DNA of 64,000 nt, from the NCBI GenBank assembly GCA_020062545.1, contig JAGUWD010000001.1:62001-126000 (forward strand), in the 5' to 3' direction. Positions 28,423-39,809 of this stretch are shown piece by piece (the first letter of the stretch is position 1; each line of letters opens with the position of its first letter). The translations under genes were made by a program, and so were the position numbers. Under the pieces are notes generated by a model, which made no database searches, had not been told where the DNA came from, and saw only the letters and a program-made list of their open reading frames with translations. This DNA is from Thermodesulfovibrionales bacterium (GTDB taxonomy: Bacteria; Nitrospirota; Thermodesulfovibrionia; Thermodesulfovibrionales; Dissulfurispiraceae).

Positions 28423-28884
28423 CTATTTTCGTTTTTTAGTGAAGTCCACTTTAATCACATGCCCCTGTTTTTCGTATTTCTTTATCTTTTGCCCCTTTTC
28501 AGGCTCGATCTTCTTAAAAGGCTTTTCTCCCTCTTTCTGACTGCCTATAGGCTGTGGCCCGCTCACTGCTGAGGGCTGAGGCGATGCCATAAACTGGGCA
28601 TTCAGATCTGGAGAATACACAGCCATTATATCGTCCACTGGTATAAAACATTTCTGGGGCGATGTGCCGAAAACCAGTGTGGCGGTTATGCCATAATCGT
28701 CCCATAGAAAATTCATTCTCGAGTTAAAAACAAGGATAATCCCGTTTTCCTTCTCTTCTGCTGTAAATCCCCGATTACCCAAAACCACATTATCGGAATA
28801 TCTGACAAGAACAAATGCCCTGCCCACAAGATTCAGGAATTCAAAAAATATATGTTTCTTAAGACTGTTCAGATTACCATCCAT
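28423..28884 (-). CDS. sspB: SspB-like ClpXP adaptor
   Basis: ILVFNSRMNFLWDDYGITATLVFGTSPQKCFIPVDDIMAVYSPDLNAQF; start MDGN at 28884. Confidence 0.75.
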   Translation of the reverse strand: MDGNLNSLKKHIFFEFLNLVGRAFVLVRYSDNVVLGNRGFTAEEKENGIILVFNSRMNFLWDDYGITATLVFGTSPQKCFIPVDDIMAVYSPDLNAQFMASPQPSAVSGPQPIGSQKEGEKPFKKIEPEKGQKIKKYEKQGHVIKVDFTKKRK

Positions 28885-28948
28885 TTTTATATTTTTATAT
28901 CCTTGACAAAAAAGACATATTAATAAAAGTATATCATATAAAGATACC

Positions 28949-29896
28949 ATGGACACGATAAAAATACCCCCATTTACAGACACGCATATACACTTTGCTG
29001 TTGAAGGCAGGCCTGTGCAGCCAGATAGGCTGCCCGGAATAATGCACGAGCTTATAAAACACGGAATCTTTTCTGTTAATGATATGGGATATAAAACAGG
29101 TATTGGATTAGAGGCAAAACAACTTGCCGGAGCAACAAAACTCCCGTTAAAAATAAAGTCCGCAGGCTATGCTATTTACAGGAAAGGAACATATGGTGTC
29201 TTTATTGGCAAAGGTGTTTCTGGAATAGAGGAAATCAGAAAGGCTGTAAGATATATGGCAGATTCAGGTGCCGATTTTATAAAGGTTGTAAATTCAGGCA
29301 TAGTCTCTTTCAAGGGGACAATGCATATAACCCCCGGAGGATTTCCTCCCGATGAATTAAATGCGATTTGTGATGAGGCAGGGGAGAGCAATCTGGAGGT
29401 GGCATGCCATGTAAATGGAGATGCCGCTATAATGAACGCTATACAAGCTGGTGTAAAATCAATAGAGCATGGATATTTTATATCGGATGAAACCTTGCAC
29501 GCCATGAAAGAAAAAAATGTATCATGGACGCCCACGGTGTTTGCATTGTTGAGCTATGCATCCGAACTCCGGTTATCTGAGAGAAGATATATGGAAGAGG
29601 TTATAGGAGATCACCTCTCATCCATCAACTATGCTGCATCGATAGGCGTGAAGTTAAACATCGGCACAGACAGCGGGTCAAAGGGAGTAAAGCATGGCTG
29701 GTCATTCTTCGAAGAACTAAGATTATTCCAAAAGGCAGGATTGTCTTTAGAGCAGATATTATCCGCTGCATGCATGGGCGAACACGAGATTGATAAAGGG
29801 AATTACTTAATAGTGAAAGAGGACTTTATAAACACGAAAAAATTAGAGACAATTTTCTCAGGCGGAAGGCAGATATTTTTCAGACAACTTTTCTAA
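28949..29896 (+). CDS. Amidohydrolase-family protein
   Basis: FTDTHIHFAVEG; CHVNGDAAIMNAIQAGVKSIEHG; LNIGTDSGS. Confidence 0.85.
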   Translation: MDTIKIPPFTDTHIHFAVEGRPVQPDRLPGIMHELIKHGIFSVNDMGYKTGIGLEAKQLAGATKLPLKIKSAGYAIYRKGTYGVFIGKGVSGIEEIRKAVRYMADSGADFIKVVNSGIVSFKGTMHITPGGFPPDELNAICDEAGESNLEVACHVNGDAAIMNAIQAGVKSIEHGYFISDETLHAMKEKNVSWTPTVFALLSYASELRLSERRYMEEVIGDHLSSINYAASIGVKLNIGTDSGSKGVKHGWSFFEELRLFQKAGLSLEQILSAACMGEHEIDKGNYLIVKEDFINTKKLETIFSGGRQIFFRQLF

Positions 29897-30653
29897 GATA
29901 CATAATCCCCATCCCCAGAAATACCATTGCTGCGCTGAGTATCTGCCCCATTGTGAATATGCCTAAAATAAAGCCAACCTGCACATCAGGCTCTCTGAAG
30001 AACTCCACAAAGAATCTGAATGCACCGTAAAGGACAAGGAACATTGAAGCGACAATACCAGACCTGAAGCCCTTATCCTTCAATATCCATAATATTGTAA
30101 AAAGCACTATGCCTTCCAGAAAGAATTCATAAAGCTGGGATGGGTGTCTTGGAAGGGGGCCTCCTGTGGGAAATATCATTGCCCATGGAACATCTGTTAC
30201 CCTTCCATAAAGCTCTCCGTTTATGAAGTTTCCAAGCCTTCCGAGTCCAAGCCCGATGGGTGCTGTAGCAATAACAATGTCTGCTATCTGCCAGACATCT
30301 ATCTTCAGTTTTTTGCAGAACAAAATACCTGCGATAACACTGCCGATTAGCCCTCCATGAAAGGACATGCCACCATGCCATACAGCAAATATCTCAAGCG
30401 GATGCTGAACATAGTAGGAGAGATTGTAAAAGATTACATAGCCCAGTCTTGCACCCAATAGAAGTCCCAGAATGAGATATGAATAAAGGGATTCCACAAA
30501 ATCCCTGCCGAGATCGAGCCCTTTCTTTTTTATCTGGTATCTGACCAAAAGGTAGGAAGATGCAAAACCTATGAGATACATCATGCCGTACCACCTGACA
30601 GCAAAGGGGCCTATTCTCACAATCTCAGGACTGATATTCGGATACGGAATCAT
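29880..30653 (-). CDS. lgt: Prolipoprotein diacylglyceryl transferase
   Basis: FHGGLIGSVIAG; GLGLGRLGNFINGELYGR. Confidence 0.95.
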   Translation of the reverse strand: MIPYPNISPEIVRIGPFAVRWYGMMYLIGFASSYLLVRYQIKKKGLDLGRDFVESLYSYLILGLLLGARLGYVIFYNLSYYVQHPLEIFAVWHGGMSFHGGLIGSVIAGILFCKKLKIDVWQIADIVIATAPIGLGLGRLGNFINGELYGRVTDVPWAMIFPTGGPLPRHPSQLYEFFLEGIVLFTILWILKDKGFRSGIVASMFLVLYGAFRFFVEFFREPDVQVGFILGIFTMGQILSAAMVFLGMGIMYLRKVV

Positions 30654-30663
30654 CTATGCCTCT

Positions 30664-30972
30664 CTAACACCCAATTACCTTTTTAATTTTAATAATAACA
30701 TTCTTTCCATCTTCCTGTTTATATTTGATAAACACAAAATCCCTTTCAACAATCTCTTGCTTTTCAATCAGCTTAATTGTCTCTTCATCAAAAACCAGCG
30801 TCTTTTCCCTCCCATCGCTTACATTGACAACCATGGTATGATTTGGTTTATCCAGCTTTACTATCCTGCCGTGCAATTTCATCGTTTCGGCCTCTGCAAA
30901 GACATTGATAGAGGCAAGGTTGAAAAGAGCCACAATGAACATATATACAATAAATCTCTTTTTGTTTCTCAT
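30664..30972 (-). CDS. Exported hypothetical protein
   Basis: Signal peptide-like N-terminus; MKLHGRIVKLDKPNHTMVVNVSDGREKTLVFDEE. Confidence 0.6.
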   Translation of the reverse strand: MRNKKRFIVYMFIVALFNLASINVFAEAETMKLHGRIVKLDKPNHTMVVNVSDGREKTLVFDEETIKLIEKQEIVERDFVFIKYKQEDGKNVIIKIKKVIGC

Positions 30973-31001
30973 TATGTTCCTCCATTGTTTTGCCCATCAT
31001 T

Positions 31002-31033
31002 ATGAGAAGTCTGCCTTAAGGCAGACTTCTCAT
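31002..31033. repeat. Perfect 32-bp palindrome
   Basis: ATGAGAAGTCTGCCTTAAGGCAGACTTCTCAT. Confidence 0.85.
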
Positions 31034-31056
31034 GTCAGACCGGTAAAATTTTAAAT

Positions 31057-31773
31057 CTAAATTGAAATCATAGTCATATACTGACTTAACACATTGAACG
31101 TACCTGTAAAAAGCATGATACCCACAACCACAAGAAACAACCCGCTCACAACAGATACCACCCTCATATAGCGGTTTATCTTTTTGAAATAAGAAAGGGC
31201 TGTGTTTATGGCAAGGGATGTGATAAGAAAGGGTATCCCGAGACCCAGTGCATACGCTGTTAACAGCTCTATACCTGATGTAACAGAATTTGCAGTGCTC
31301 GCATAAAGAAGTATCGAGCCTAAAACAGGTCCTATGCATGGTGTCCATCCGGCTGCAAAGGCTGTTCCCACAAGGAAGGAACCTAAAAGCCCTGCGGGCT
31401 TGTTCTGCAGGTGCAGCCTTTTATCCTGCATCAGGAACCCAATCTTCAAAATACCTGCTATATAAAGCCCCATTATCACAATCATCACCCCTCCGACTTT
31501 CCTGATAATATCCTGATAATCAGAAAGTATCCTTCCGAGGAAGCTTGAGGACGCGCCGAGAAGGATGAATATTAATGAGAATCCGGCTATGAAGAATAGG
31601 GAGTTTTTAAGGGTTACTTTTCTTATTCTTCCTTTGTCCTGCTCTCCTGTAAGGTCCTCAAACGATATGCCTGTGATATACGAGACATAGGATGGGATGA
31701 CAGGCAAAACACACGGTGAAAAGAAGGACAGGAGACCTCCGCCAAATGACATTATTAAAGATACATTCTCCAT
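31057..31773 (-). CDS. ccdA: Cytochrome c biogenesis protein CcdA
   Basis: FFSPCVLPVIPSYVSYITG; AFAAGWTPCIGPVLGSIL. Confidence 0.93.
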   Translation of the reverse strand: MENVSLIMSFGGGLLSFFSPCVLPVIPSYVSYITGISFEDLTGEQDKGRIRKVTLKNSLFFIAGFSLIFILLGASSSFLGRILSDYQDIIRKVGGVMIVIMGLYIAGILKIGFLMQDKRLHLQNKPAGLLGSFLVGTAFAAGWTPCIGPVLGSILLYASTANSVTSGIELLTAYALGLGIPFLITSLAINTALSYFKKINRYMRVVSVVSGLFLVVVGIMLFTGTFNVLSQYMTMISI

Positions 31774-31783
31774 TCCTGCCCTC

Positions 31784-32305
31784 CTATCTCTTGTTTTTTA
31801 AAGCGTTTTCCAGATCGCTTTTGAGGCTACCTTCAAAATACATCCCCATTACCTTCTTTATTATCCTGCCGTCCCTGCCGACTAAAAATGATGTGGGAAT
31901 TCCTGAGATATTTCCATAGTCCCTGATTACCTTATCATCGGCCATAACAACCGGATAAGTCATTCCCATATCCTTGATGAAAGACGGTGATACGTCATCG
32001 GTTGAAATGCCGATAATCGTAAAACCTTTGTCTTTATACGCCGTATAAATTTTCTGGAAGCCTGGAATTTCCATCTTGCACGGAGGACACCAGCTTGCCC
32101 AGAAATTCACAAGGACAACCTTACCTTTGAAATCGGAGAGACGCACATTTTTGCCGTTTAAATCCTTCAGAGAAAATTCCGGCGCCATTTCATTTAGTGC
32201 CGGCTTATTTCCTGCAAAGGCTACCCTGTTTTTAATCGTAGGGAACAGATAGATCCCCACCGCCAAAATTACAATAACCCATATGATGTTTCTTTTTGAC
32301 TTCAT
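31784..32305 (-). CDS. TlpA/ResA-type thioredoxin-fold protein
   Basis: GKVVLVNFWASWCPPCKMEIPGF. Confidence 0.93.
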   Translation of the reverse strand: MKSKRNIIWVIVILAVGIYLFPTIKNRVAFAGNKPALNEMAPEFSLKDLNGKNVRLSDFKGKVVLVNFWASWCPPCKMEIPGFQKIYTAYKDKGFTIIGISTDDVSPSFIKDMGMTYPVVMADDKVIRDYGNISGIPTSFLVGRDGRIIKKVMGMYFEGSLKSDLENALKNKR

Positions 32306-32350
32306 ACGAAACCTCCTGAATGATTTAAATTATGATTTAGATTAAAAAAA

Positions 32351-32659
32351 TCAGGAGACGACTTTTGGCGGATGGAATATGGAAGACACCAGTTCCTGGC
32401 GATGTATTACATCTGAATTGGCATAAAATTTTGCATAACCTTTATCTGGTGCGATAATTGTCGGACTGGCATTTATATAAAACACAAAGTTAAAACCACT
32501 GCACACAAATGACCTGTCCTTCGTGCAGAGGCTTGCTGAAGATGAAACTCCTGCAAACAAAATCGCAAGGCAAATAGCCATAAATACAATACAAGAAAGA
32601 AGTCCTTTTTTCATAACGACCTTAATATAATTAAACCCTAAAAACTGTCCCGATGTCAA
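32351..32659 (-). CDS. Small membrane/exported protein ending in SSIFHPPK; paralog of 39486-39761
   Basis: CTKDRSFVCSGFNFVFYINASPTIIAPDKGYAKFYANSDVIHRQELVSSIFHPPKVVS. Confidence 0.65.
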   Translation of the reverse strand: MTSGQFLGFNYIKVVMKKGLLSCIVFMAICLAILFAGVSSSASLCTKDRSFVCSGFNFVFYINASPTIIAPDKGYAKFYANSDVIHRQELVSSIFHPPKVVS

Positions 32660-32702
32660 TTTTGAGACTTAGCTTATACATGAGGCCCTCCCAGATAGCT
32701 GT

Positions 32703-33578
32703 TCAGTTTGTGCTTGATCCCATCAATATCCGGACGAACTGTAGCGGTAAGCTGTCAGACAACCGTGTATTGCTCCAGATTACAAAGAGGTCTTTTTGCA
32801 GGGGTTGGCCTTCAATCGGGATTGCGCGCAAAGTGCCGCTCCTATGCTCCTGTGCCACTGTTCCGGCCAATACCACTGATACACCCAATCCAGCCTTCAC
32901 CCCTTGTTTGACCGCCTCAGTACTCCATAGATGCATATAAACCTGGATGTCTTTTGCATATTCTCCAAAATGTTGCTTCAGCAGTCTACCGGTTCCAGTG
33001 CCAGGCTCACCACCGAGCAATTTAGCCCCTTTAAGCAGGTGTTTCGGGATGTAAGGCAGATTAGACCACGGATGTTGTGGTGGCACGATGACAACCAATT
33101 CCTCTTTACGCCATAGCTGTGCAGTAAAACCGGGCCGATTGTCCCACCACTCCATAACAGCCACATCGATCTCACCACTGTGCAGTTTGTCCGCGATGAC
33201 CTGATTACGGTTAATCACTAGGTCTACGTCACGGGAATGATTGTGATGTTCCAGATATGCCTTCACATAAGGTTGCAGCAGGTAAATACCGATATTTGAG
33301 CTGGCGCCGATGGCAATGCTGGGCCGCTGGAATACGCTCATAGTGCGCTCGGCCATTCTTAACAGGCTTTTCGCATAAGGAATAAATGCCCTGGCTTCCT
33401 GAGTCGGCTGGCAGCCGGCATTGTCCCTTATGATTAATCTGACCTTGAAGAACTCCTCCAATTTTCTGATATGTTGCGATACTGCTGGCTGAGAGAGGCC
33501 GCATTGTTTTGCCGCCTCTCTGAAGCTTCCGGTGTGAAGCACCGCAAGGAGTGTTACTATATGTTGCAGGTTCACCAT
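32703..33578 (-). CDS. ptxE: LysR-family regulator, PtxE-like
   Basis: N-terminal HTH GSFREAAKQCGLSQPAVSQHIRKLEEFF; adjacent to ptxD. Confidence 0.8.
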   Translation of the reverse strand: MVNLQHIVTLLAVLHTGSFREAAKQCGLSQPAVSQHIRKLEEFFKVRLIIRDNAGCQPTQEARAFIPYAKSLLRMAERTMSVFQRPSIAIGASSNIGIYLLQPYVKAYLEHHNHSRDVDLVINRNQVIADKLHSGEIDVAVMEWWDNRPGFTAQLWRKEELVVIVPPQHPWSNLPYIPKHLLKGAKLLGGEPGTGTGRLLKQHFGEYAKDIQVYMHLWSTEAVKQGVKAGLGVSVVLAGTVAQEHRSGTLRAIPIEGQPLQKDLFVIWSNTRLSDSLPLQFVRILMGSSTN

Positions 33579-33581
33579 AGC

Positions 33582-34611
33582 TTACGAGATGGTCAGCCGG
33601 GTCGGTTGGTTGATTGCGCCCTGCGGCGTTTTGCCATTGAATGCTTGCAGAATATTACGAGCTGCTTCCATGGCAATTTCACGGCGCGCGTTGTCCACGG
33701 CAGAACCGAGATGGGGGGTAAAGAAAGTTTGCTTTACATTGTCAAGCAGTGCCTGTGGGATACTGCGCGGGCGGTTCGTCCGAGCCCAATCTTCCATTTC
33801 AAAGACATCAGCAGCATAGCCTGCGAGATGACCAGACGCTAATGCGTCAGCCACAGCCTGTTCATCCACTACAGAGCCACGACACACGTTAATAAGAAAA
33901 CTGCCCGGTTTCATCTGAGATATGGTTATTGCATTTATCAAATGTATGGTTTCCGGTTTCAACGGTACCAAGGGCACTACAAAATCACTGCATGCCAGAA
34001 GGTCATTGAGAGGAATACGGGTTAATCCATAGGCTTCCTCTTTTTCCTTTGCGAGGGGGATCGGGTCGCTGTAGATTATATTCATTTCATAGCCCACCAG
34101 ACGCCTTGCGATCGCCTGGCCGACAGCACCCATGCCGATGATGCCGAGAGTATGCCCGACCAGACCAGTGCCATACAATTCCGGACGCCATCCCTTGAAC
34201 TTACCGCTGCGGATAAAATAGTCACCTTCCAGCATACGGCGGGTCAGACCGATCAGAAGGCCGATAGTGATCTCCGCTGTGGGAGTGGTGAGCAGGTCAG
34301 GCACGATGGTAAGCCAGACCCCGCGACACGTGCAGGCGTCGATGTCAAAATTGTCATAACCCTTTAGTGCACAGGCAATGATTTTCAGATTCGGGCAGGT
34401 GAACAGAAAATCCTCATCCACGATGTCGGGCATAAACACCATGATTGCATGAGCATCCATGGTACGCTCCAGGATTTCTTCACGCGGCAGCGTTTCTCGC
34501 GTGGTATTGGGAATGACCTCACAGCTTTGACTTAAAAACTCAATGACTTCAGGATGAACCCAATGGGTAATTACTACACGATGCTTTATCAATTCTTTCT
34601 CCTTAGAAAAT

Positions 34612-34640
<29 letters not shown>
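33582..34640 (-). CDS. ptxD: Phosphite dehydrogenase PtxD
   Basis: [67 protein letters not shown]; matches PtxD motifs including the Lys, Arg, Glu and His catalytic positions. Confidence 0.9.
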
Positions 34641-36319
<1,679 letters not shown>

Positions 36320-36422
36320 TTAAATTAAGAGTTATTTTACAGCTTATAGGCACCCTAAAAATTAAGTTTCAGCCTTATCTTTTTTACTCTAACCCCATTT
36401 TCTACCCCTCCCTTTCCCGTTG

Positions 36423-37235
36423 TTACTGCTCCAGTGTCACAAGCTTGTGAAGAATGTTTGATGGTAAGCCTGCCTGTGAATCGGCAGGCTTGCTGGATTG
36501 CGGCTTGTGATTGTGGTAAATATCATCCAAAATCTCCGCTGTCAGATCTGCCGGGCTGCCGTCGAATACGATTCTGCCATCGGCCAGACCGATTAAGCGG
36601 TCAGCATAGGTTTGGGCGTGGTCAACTTGGTGCAGGCTGACCACGACGGTGATACCATCCTCTTTACAGATTGTGTGTAACAACGACAGCACATTGTTTG
36701 ACGTGGCAGGATCCAGGCTTGCTACCGGTTCGTCAGCCAGTATGAGTCGCGGCTTTTGCGCCAGAGCGCGGGCAATGCCCACACGTTGCTGCTGGCCACC
36801 ACTCAGGCTGTCCACCCGTTCCATGGCCTTGTCTATCAATCCGACACGCTCTATGCTCTCCATTGCAATCAGTTGTTCTTTCTCTGGCAGGGGGAACAAG
36901 CTGCGTAATGTGGTATGGTAACCCAGGCGGCCCATCAATACATTTTGCAGTACGGAATGCCGGCGGATCAGCTGATGTTGCTGAAAGATCATGCCGGTGC
37001 GTCTTCTGTGCTCGTGCAGCAGCTTGCGGTTATGCAGTTCACCCAGACCATCAACTGATATCAGGCCTGTAGTGGGCTTATTAAGAAAGTTCAAACACCT
37101 TAGCAGAGTGGATTTGCCCGCACCCGATGCCCCCAACAGAACAGTAAACCGGCCACGTGAAAAATTTATGGATGTGGGATGTAAGGCGGTGACCCGGCCC
37201 GGAAAGGTCATACTTACATTGTCTAAGCAAATCAT
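36423..37235 (-). CDS. ptxA: Phosphite/phosphonate ABC transporter ATPase (PtxA/PhnC-like)
   Basis: [47 protein letters not shown]. Confidence 0.9.
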   Translation of the reverse strand: MICLDNVSMTFPGRVTALHPTSINFSRGRFTVLLGASGAGKSTLLRCLNFLNKPTTGLISVDGLGELHNRKLLHEHRRRTGMIFQQHQLIRRHSVLQNVLMGRLGYHTTLRSLFPLPEKEQLIAMESIERVGLIDKAMERVDSLSGGQQQRVGIARALAQKPRLILADEPVASLDPATSNNVLSLLHTICKEDGITVVVSLHQVDHAQTYADRLIGLADGRIVFDGSPADLTAEILDDIYHNHKPQSSKPADSQAGLPSNILHKLVTLEQ

Positions 37236-37263
37236 ATAATACTCCCCCTGTGAGTGGAATTAA

Positions 37264-37282
37264 TGATTACATTATGTAATCA
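37264..37282. promoter_or_regulatory. Palindromic operator candidate upstream of ptxA
   Basis: TGATTACATTATGTAATCA, perfect 9-bp arms around one central base; fits LysR T-N11-A. Confidence 0.6.
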
Positions 37283-37306
37283 AAATCTAAAATTGATTAT
37301 GTTTTA

Positions 37307-37362
37307 TGAATACATCCAATTTTACTTCCTGCTTGTTACAAGAATATGACGTCCTTGTTAAG
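37307..37362 (-). promoter_or_regulatory. Pho-box-like promoter upstream of ptxA
   Basis: On minus strand: CTTAAC(37362) CGTCAT(37351) TGTAAC(37340), weak GGAAGT(37329), TATTCA(37312). Confidence 0.6.
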
Positions 37363-37543
37363 GTTTGATGAAATTGGGTTCACGCTGAGGTTATATCCTG
37401 CTTACCTTGCCTCACATTTCGTTGTTGACAATGTACTCGGATTCAGAGGAGTACCGTAAGGTAGTGCATTCATCAATTTTTAGATTGCTTTGGATTGCGC
37501 TGGTGGGCAAAAGGGGCTGACATTTTTGCCGGTCCACATTTCC

Positions 37544-37585
37544 CTCCCTGAGAAAATTCTACAAAAATTTTCTCAGGGAGTTTTT
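37544..37585. terminator. Strong intrinsic terminator hairpin
   Basis: CTCCCTGAGAAAATT / AATTTTCTCAGGGAG perfect 15-bp stem followed by TTTTT. Confidence 0.85.
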
Positions 37586-37611
37586 CTAAAACTTATTGGT
37601 TACCAAAATTT

Positions 37612-39471
37612 TTATTTATGATAAGTCTCCCCTGTCTTTATCGCATTCTCATACCTGCTTTGTTCTTTTCCGTATACTGCCTTTTTCTTGATAATCGGGA
37701 TAGAGAAGTTGCCTTTAACCTGCCACTTATCCTTCAGGTAATACCAAGGCGCAAAGTCCTCTATCTTCCATCCTTCCTTCAGCTTTATCTCTGTGGTGGC
37801 CTGCATGTCCTTAATGAACAACCCATTTTTATTGGCTATTACAGTATGCTTGCCCTCGAAAGGCTCTGCACCTGCATCAGCATACTTCCATGAAACATCC
37901 TGACGCTGCTCTCCATCCTTTGTGTGGCAGCTTTCACACTTCCTTGCCTTTCCATACTTATGTGACATCTTATCCATCTGTATCCATGCAAGGGCATTGT
38001 CATTTGTGGGCAGACCGCTCAGCAATCCCACAAAGGCATATGCATCGTCAGTCCTTTCGAGGTCAGGAAGATTTTTAGGAAATCTCCATGCAAGACCGGG
38101 CCTTAATCCTCCATCCGCCTTCTGATTCATAACAGCCATTGCATAAGGTTTCACAGGTATCCATCTGCCCTTCTGGTCTTTAATGAGAATCGGCTCTCTC
38201 ATAACGCCATAGTATTCTTTATATTTGAAGAATGGTGTTTTTATTCCAGCCATTTTACCGGGTCCCCAGAATGTTCCGGTATACGCGCCCACATCCTGTA
38301 CATGGCACGCCTCGCACGAGACCTTTCTGTGGACAGATTTTGCAACCGATTTTACCGCACTGTCATGGCATTTTGAGCAGCTTGCCTGTCTCTTCACCTG
38401 CCCGTGCAGCAGATTTTTGTCCCTTGCAGCCGTGTCATGGCAGTCGGTGCACAAAAGCCCCTTCGAATAGTGAATGTCGGGCGATGCGCCTGCGGGATTG
38501 GAATAATGCCCTCCTATATACCCTGCTCCTCTCCTTCTGTCCTCAGGCCCTGCATGACAGACCGATCCCCTGCCACCGCCATAACATGATTGTGCTGATA
38601 CATTCTTCGTGAATGTATGGGAACCAAGTGTGGGGTCGCTGGGGTCTTTCTTTTTAGGGGCATAATGACAGTCGAGACATCCAACATGACAGATATTACA
38701 TGCCTTTTGATTGATTGCTGACATCTCCTTTGTAAAAGGAACCTTTGTATTCTTTGCTATCTCATCGTATCCATTCACAAACCAGACACCACAGTTATGA
38801 GGGCCCACCTTTTTGTCTGTCCATGTCTTGTAAAGCATCTGCTTTGCATTATGTCCCATGGCTGTCTTTCTGAGTTCCTTTACCTGTTTCGGATGACATG
38901 CCCCGCAGGTCTTTTCCTGTACAGGATAGTTAAAGGAAAGATCTTCAGGGTTTTTATCATGGAATAATATGGTCGCAACTTCAGGGTCTTTAACTGATTT
39001 CCCGTCTTTTTCTACTTTGGGAAGAAGCTCAACCACAGGGTTTTTCCCCCTCGGCTCTATGGATTCCGGCTTGTATTTTTCCAATTTATCCCTTGTCACA
39101 GCCTGAAGCCCCTTTGACTTCACATAATAAAGCCTGAGCAGCCCTTTGTGCGCACCATCCTTTGTCTGGTCGGATGGATTGCCGAGATGGCAGTCAGTGC
39201 AGGATGCCGGCATCTTTGCCTGCTTCTGAGCGTCCTCATTTGTTACCGTAAATTGCGGGAAACCCAACTCTTTCATCTTTGCCGCATTGCCGTGGCAGTC
39301 AAGGCAACTATTGACATCCTGCGGCTTCTGCTGGGCGTTTGCTTTATTGCTTACAATGAATAATGTGGCAATGATAAATAACAGTGCTAATATTATCCGC
39401 TTTTTCATCTTTTCCTCCTTAAAAATATTTTTATTTAGAAAGGCATAATGCATTTCTAATCTCTCAAACAA
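37612..39471 (-). CDS. Exported multiheme c-type cytochrome
   Basis: Nine CXXCH motifs plus CYGGGRGSVCH; signal peptide MKKRIILALLFIIATLFIVSNKANA. Confidence 0.92.
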   Translation of the reverse strand: MFERLEMHYAFLNKNIFKEEKMKKRIILALLFIIATLFIVSNKANAQQKPQDVNSCLDCHGNAAKMKELGFPQFTVTNEDAQKQAKMPASCTDCHLGNPSDQTKDGAHKGLLRLYYVKSKGLQAVTRDKLEKYKPESIEPRGKNPVVELLPKVEKDGKSVKDPEVATILFHDKNPEDLSFNYPVQEKTCGACHPKQVKELRKTAMGHNAKQMLYKTWTDKKVGPHNCGVWFVNGYDEIAKNTKVPFTKEMSAINQKACNICHVGCLDCHYAPKKKDPSDPTLGSHTFTKNVSAQSCYGGGRGSVCHAGPEDRRRGAGYIGGHYSNPAGASPDIHYSKGLLCTDCHDTAARDKNLLHGQVKRQASCSKCHDSAVKSVAKSVHRKVSCEACHVQDVGAYTGTFWGPGKMAGIKTPFFKYKEYYGVMREPILIKDQKGRWIPVKPYAMAVMNQKADGGLRPGLAWRFPKNLPDLERTDDAYAFVGLLSGLPTNDNALAWIQMDKMSHKYGKARKCESCHTKDGEQRQDVSWKYADAGAEPFEGKHTVIANKNGLFIKDMQATTEIKLKEGWKIEDFAPWYYLKDKWQVKGNFSIPIIKKKAVYGKEQSRYENAIKTGETYHK

Positions 39472-39485
39472 AATTTTGTATATGT

Positions 39486-39761
39486 TTAAATAGTTCTCGG
39501 AGGATGAAAGATGGATACTACAAGGTCTTTCAGAAAAGTGATATCGGATGTGACGCCTATGTTTGAGAAGGTTTTATCAGCAATAATAATATTTATTCCG
39601 CTCTTTGGGTTTATCACAAAAGAATATGCGCTGCACAAATATGAGCGGTCTTTAATGCAGAGTTTTTTTGAGAAATGGAATCCCGCTGACAAAATCGAAA
39701 CGCAGACCACAATTAAGATAATACTGACCAAAACGGTTCTTTTTAAATAGACGCTGCACAT
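39486..39761 (-). CDS. Small membrane/exported protein ending in VSIFHPPR; paralog of 32351-32659
   Basis: CIKDRSYLCSAYSFVINPKSGINIIIADKTFSNIGVTSDITFLKDLVVSIFHPPRTI. Confidence 0.65.
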   Translation of the reverse strand: MCSVYLKRTVLVSIILIVVCVSILSAGFHFSKKLCIKDRSYLCSAYSFVINPKSGINIIIADKTFSNIGVTSDITFLKDLVVSIFHPPRTI

Positions 39762-39809
39762 TCTGTAAATTCCTCACAATTGTAAAAGTATCATATTTCA
39801 GAGAGGTAA

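Noticed and set aside
37380-37540. Possible transposase remnant between the ptx cluster and the cytochrome terminator
   Set aside because: Short broken frame (MTSLLRFDEIGFTLRLYPAYLASHFVVDNVLGFRGVP*) but no identifiable transposase motif.
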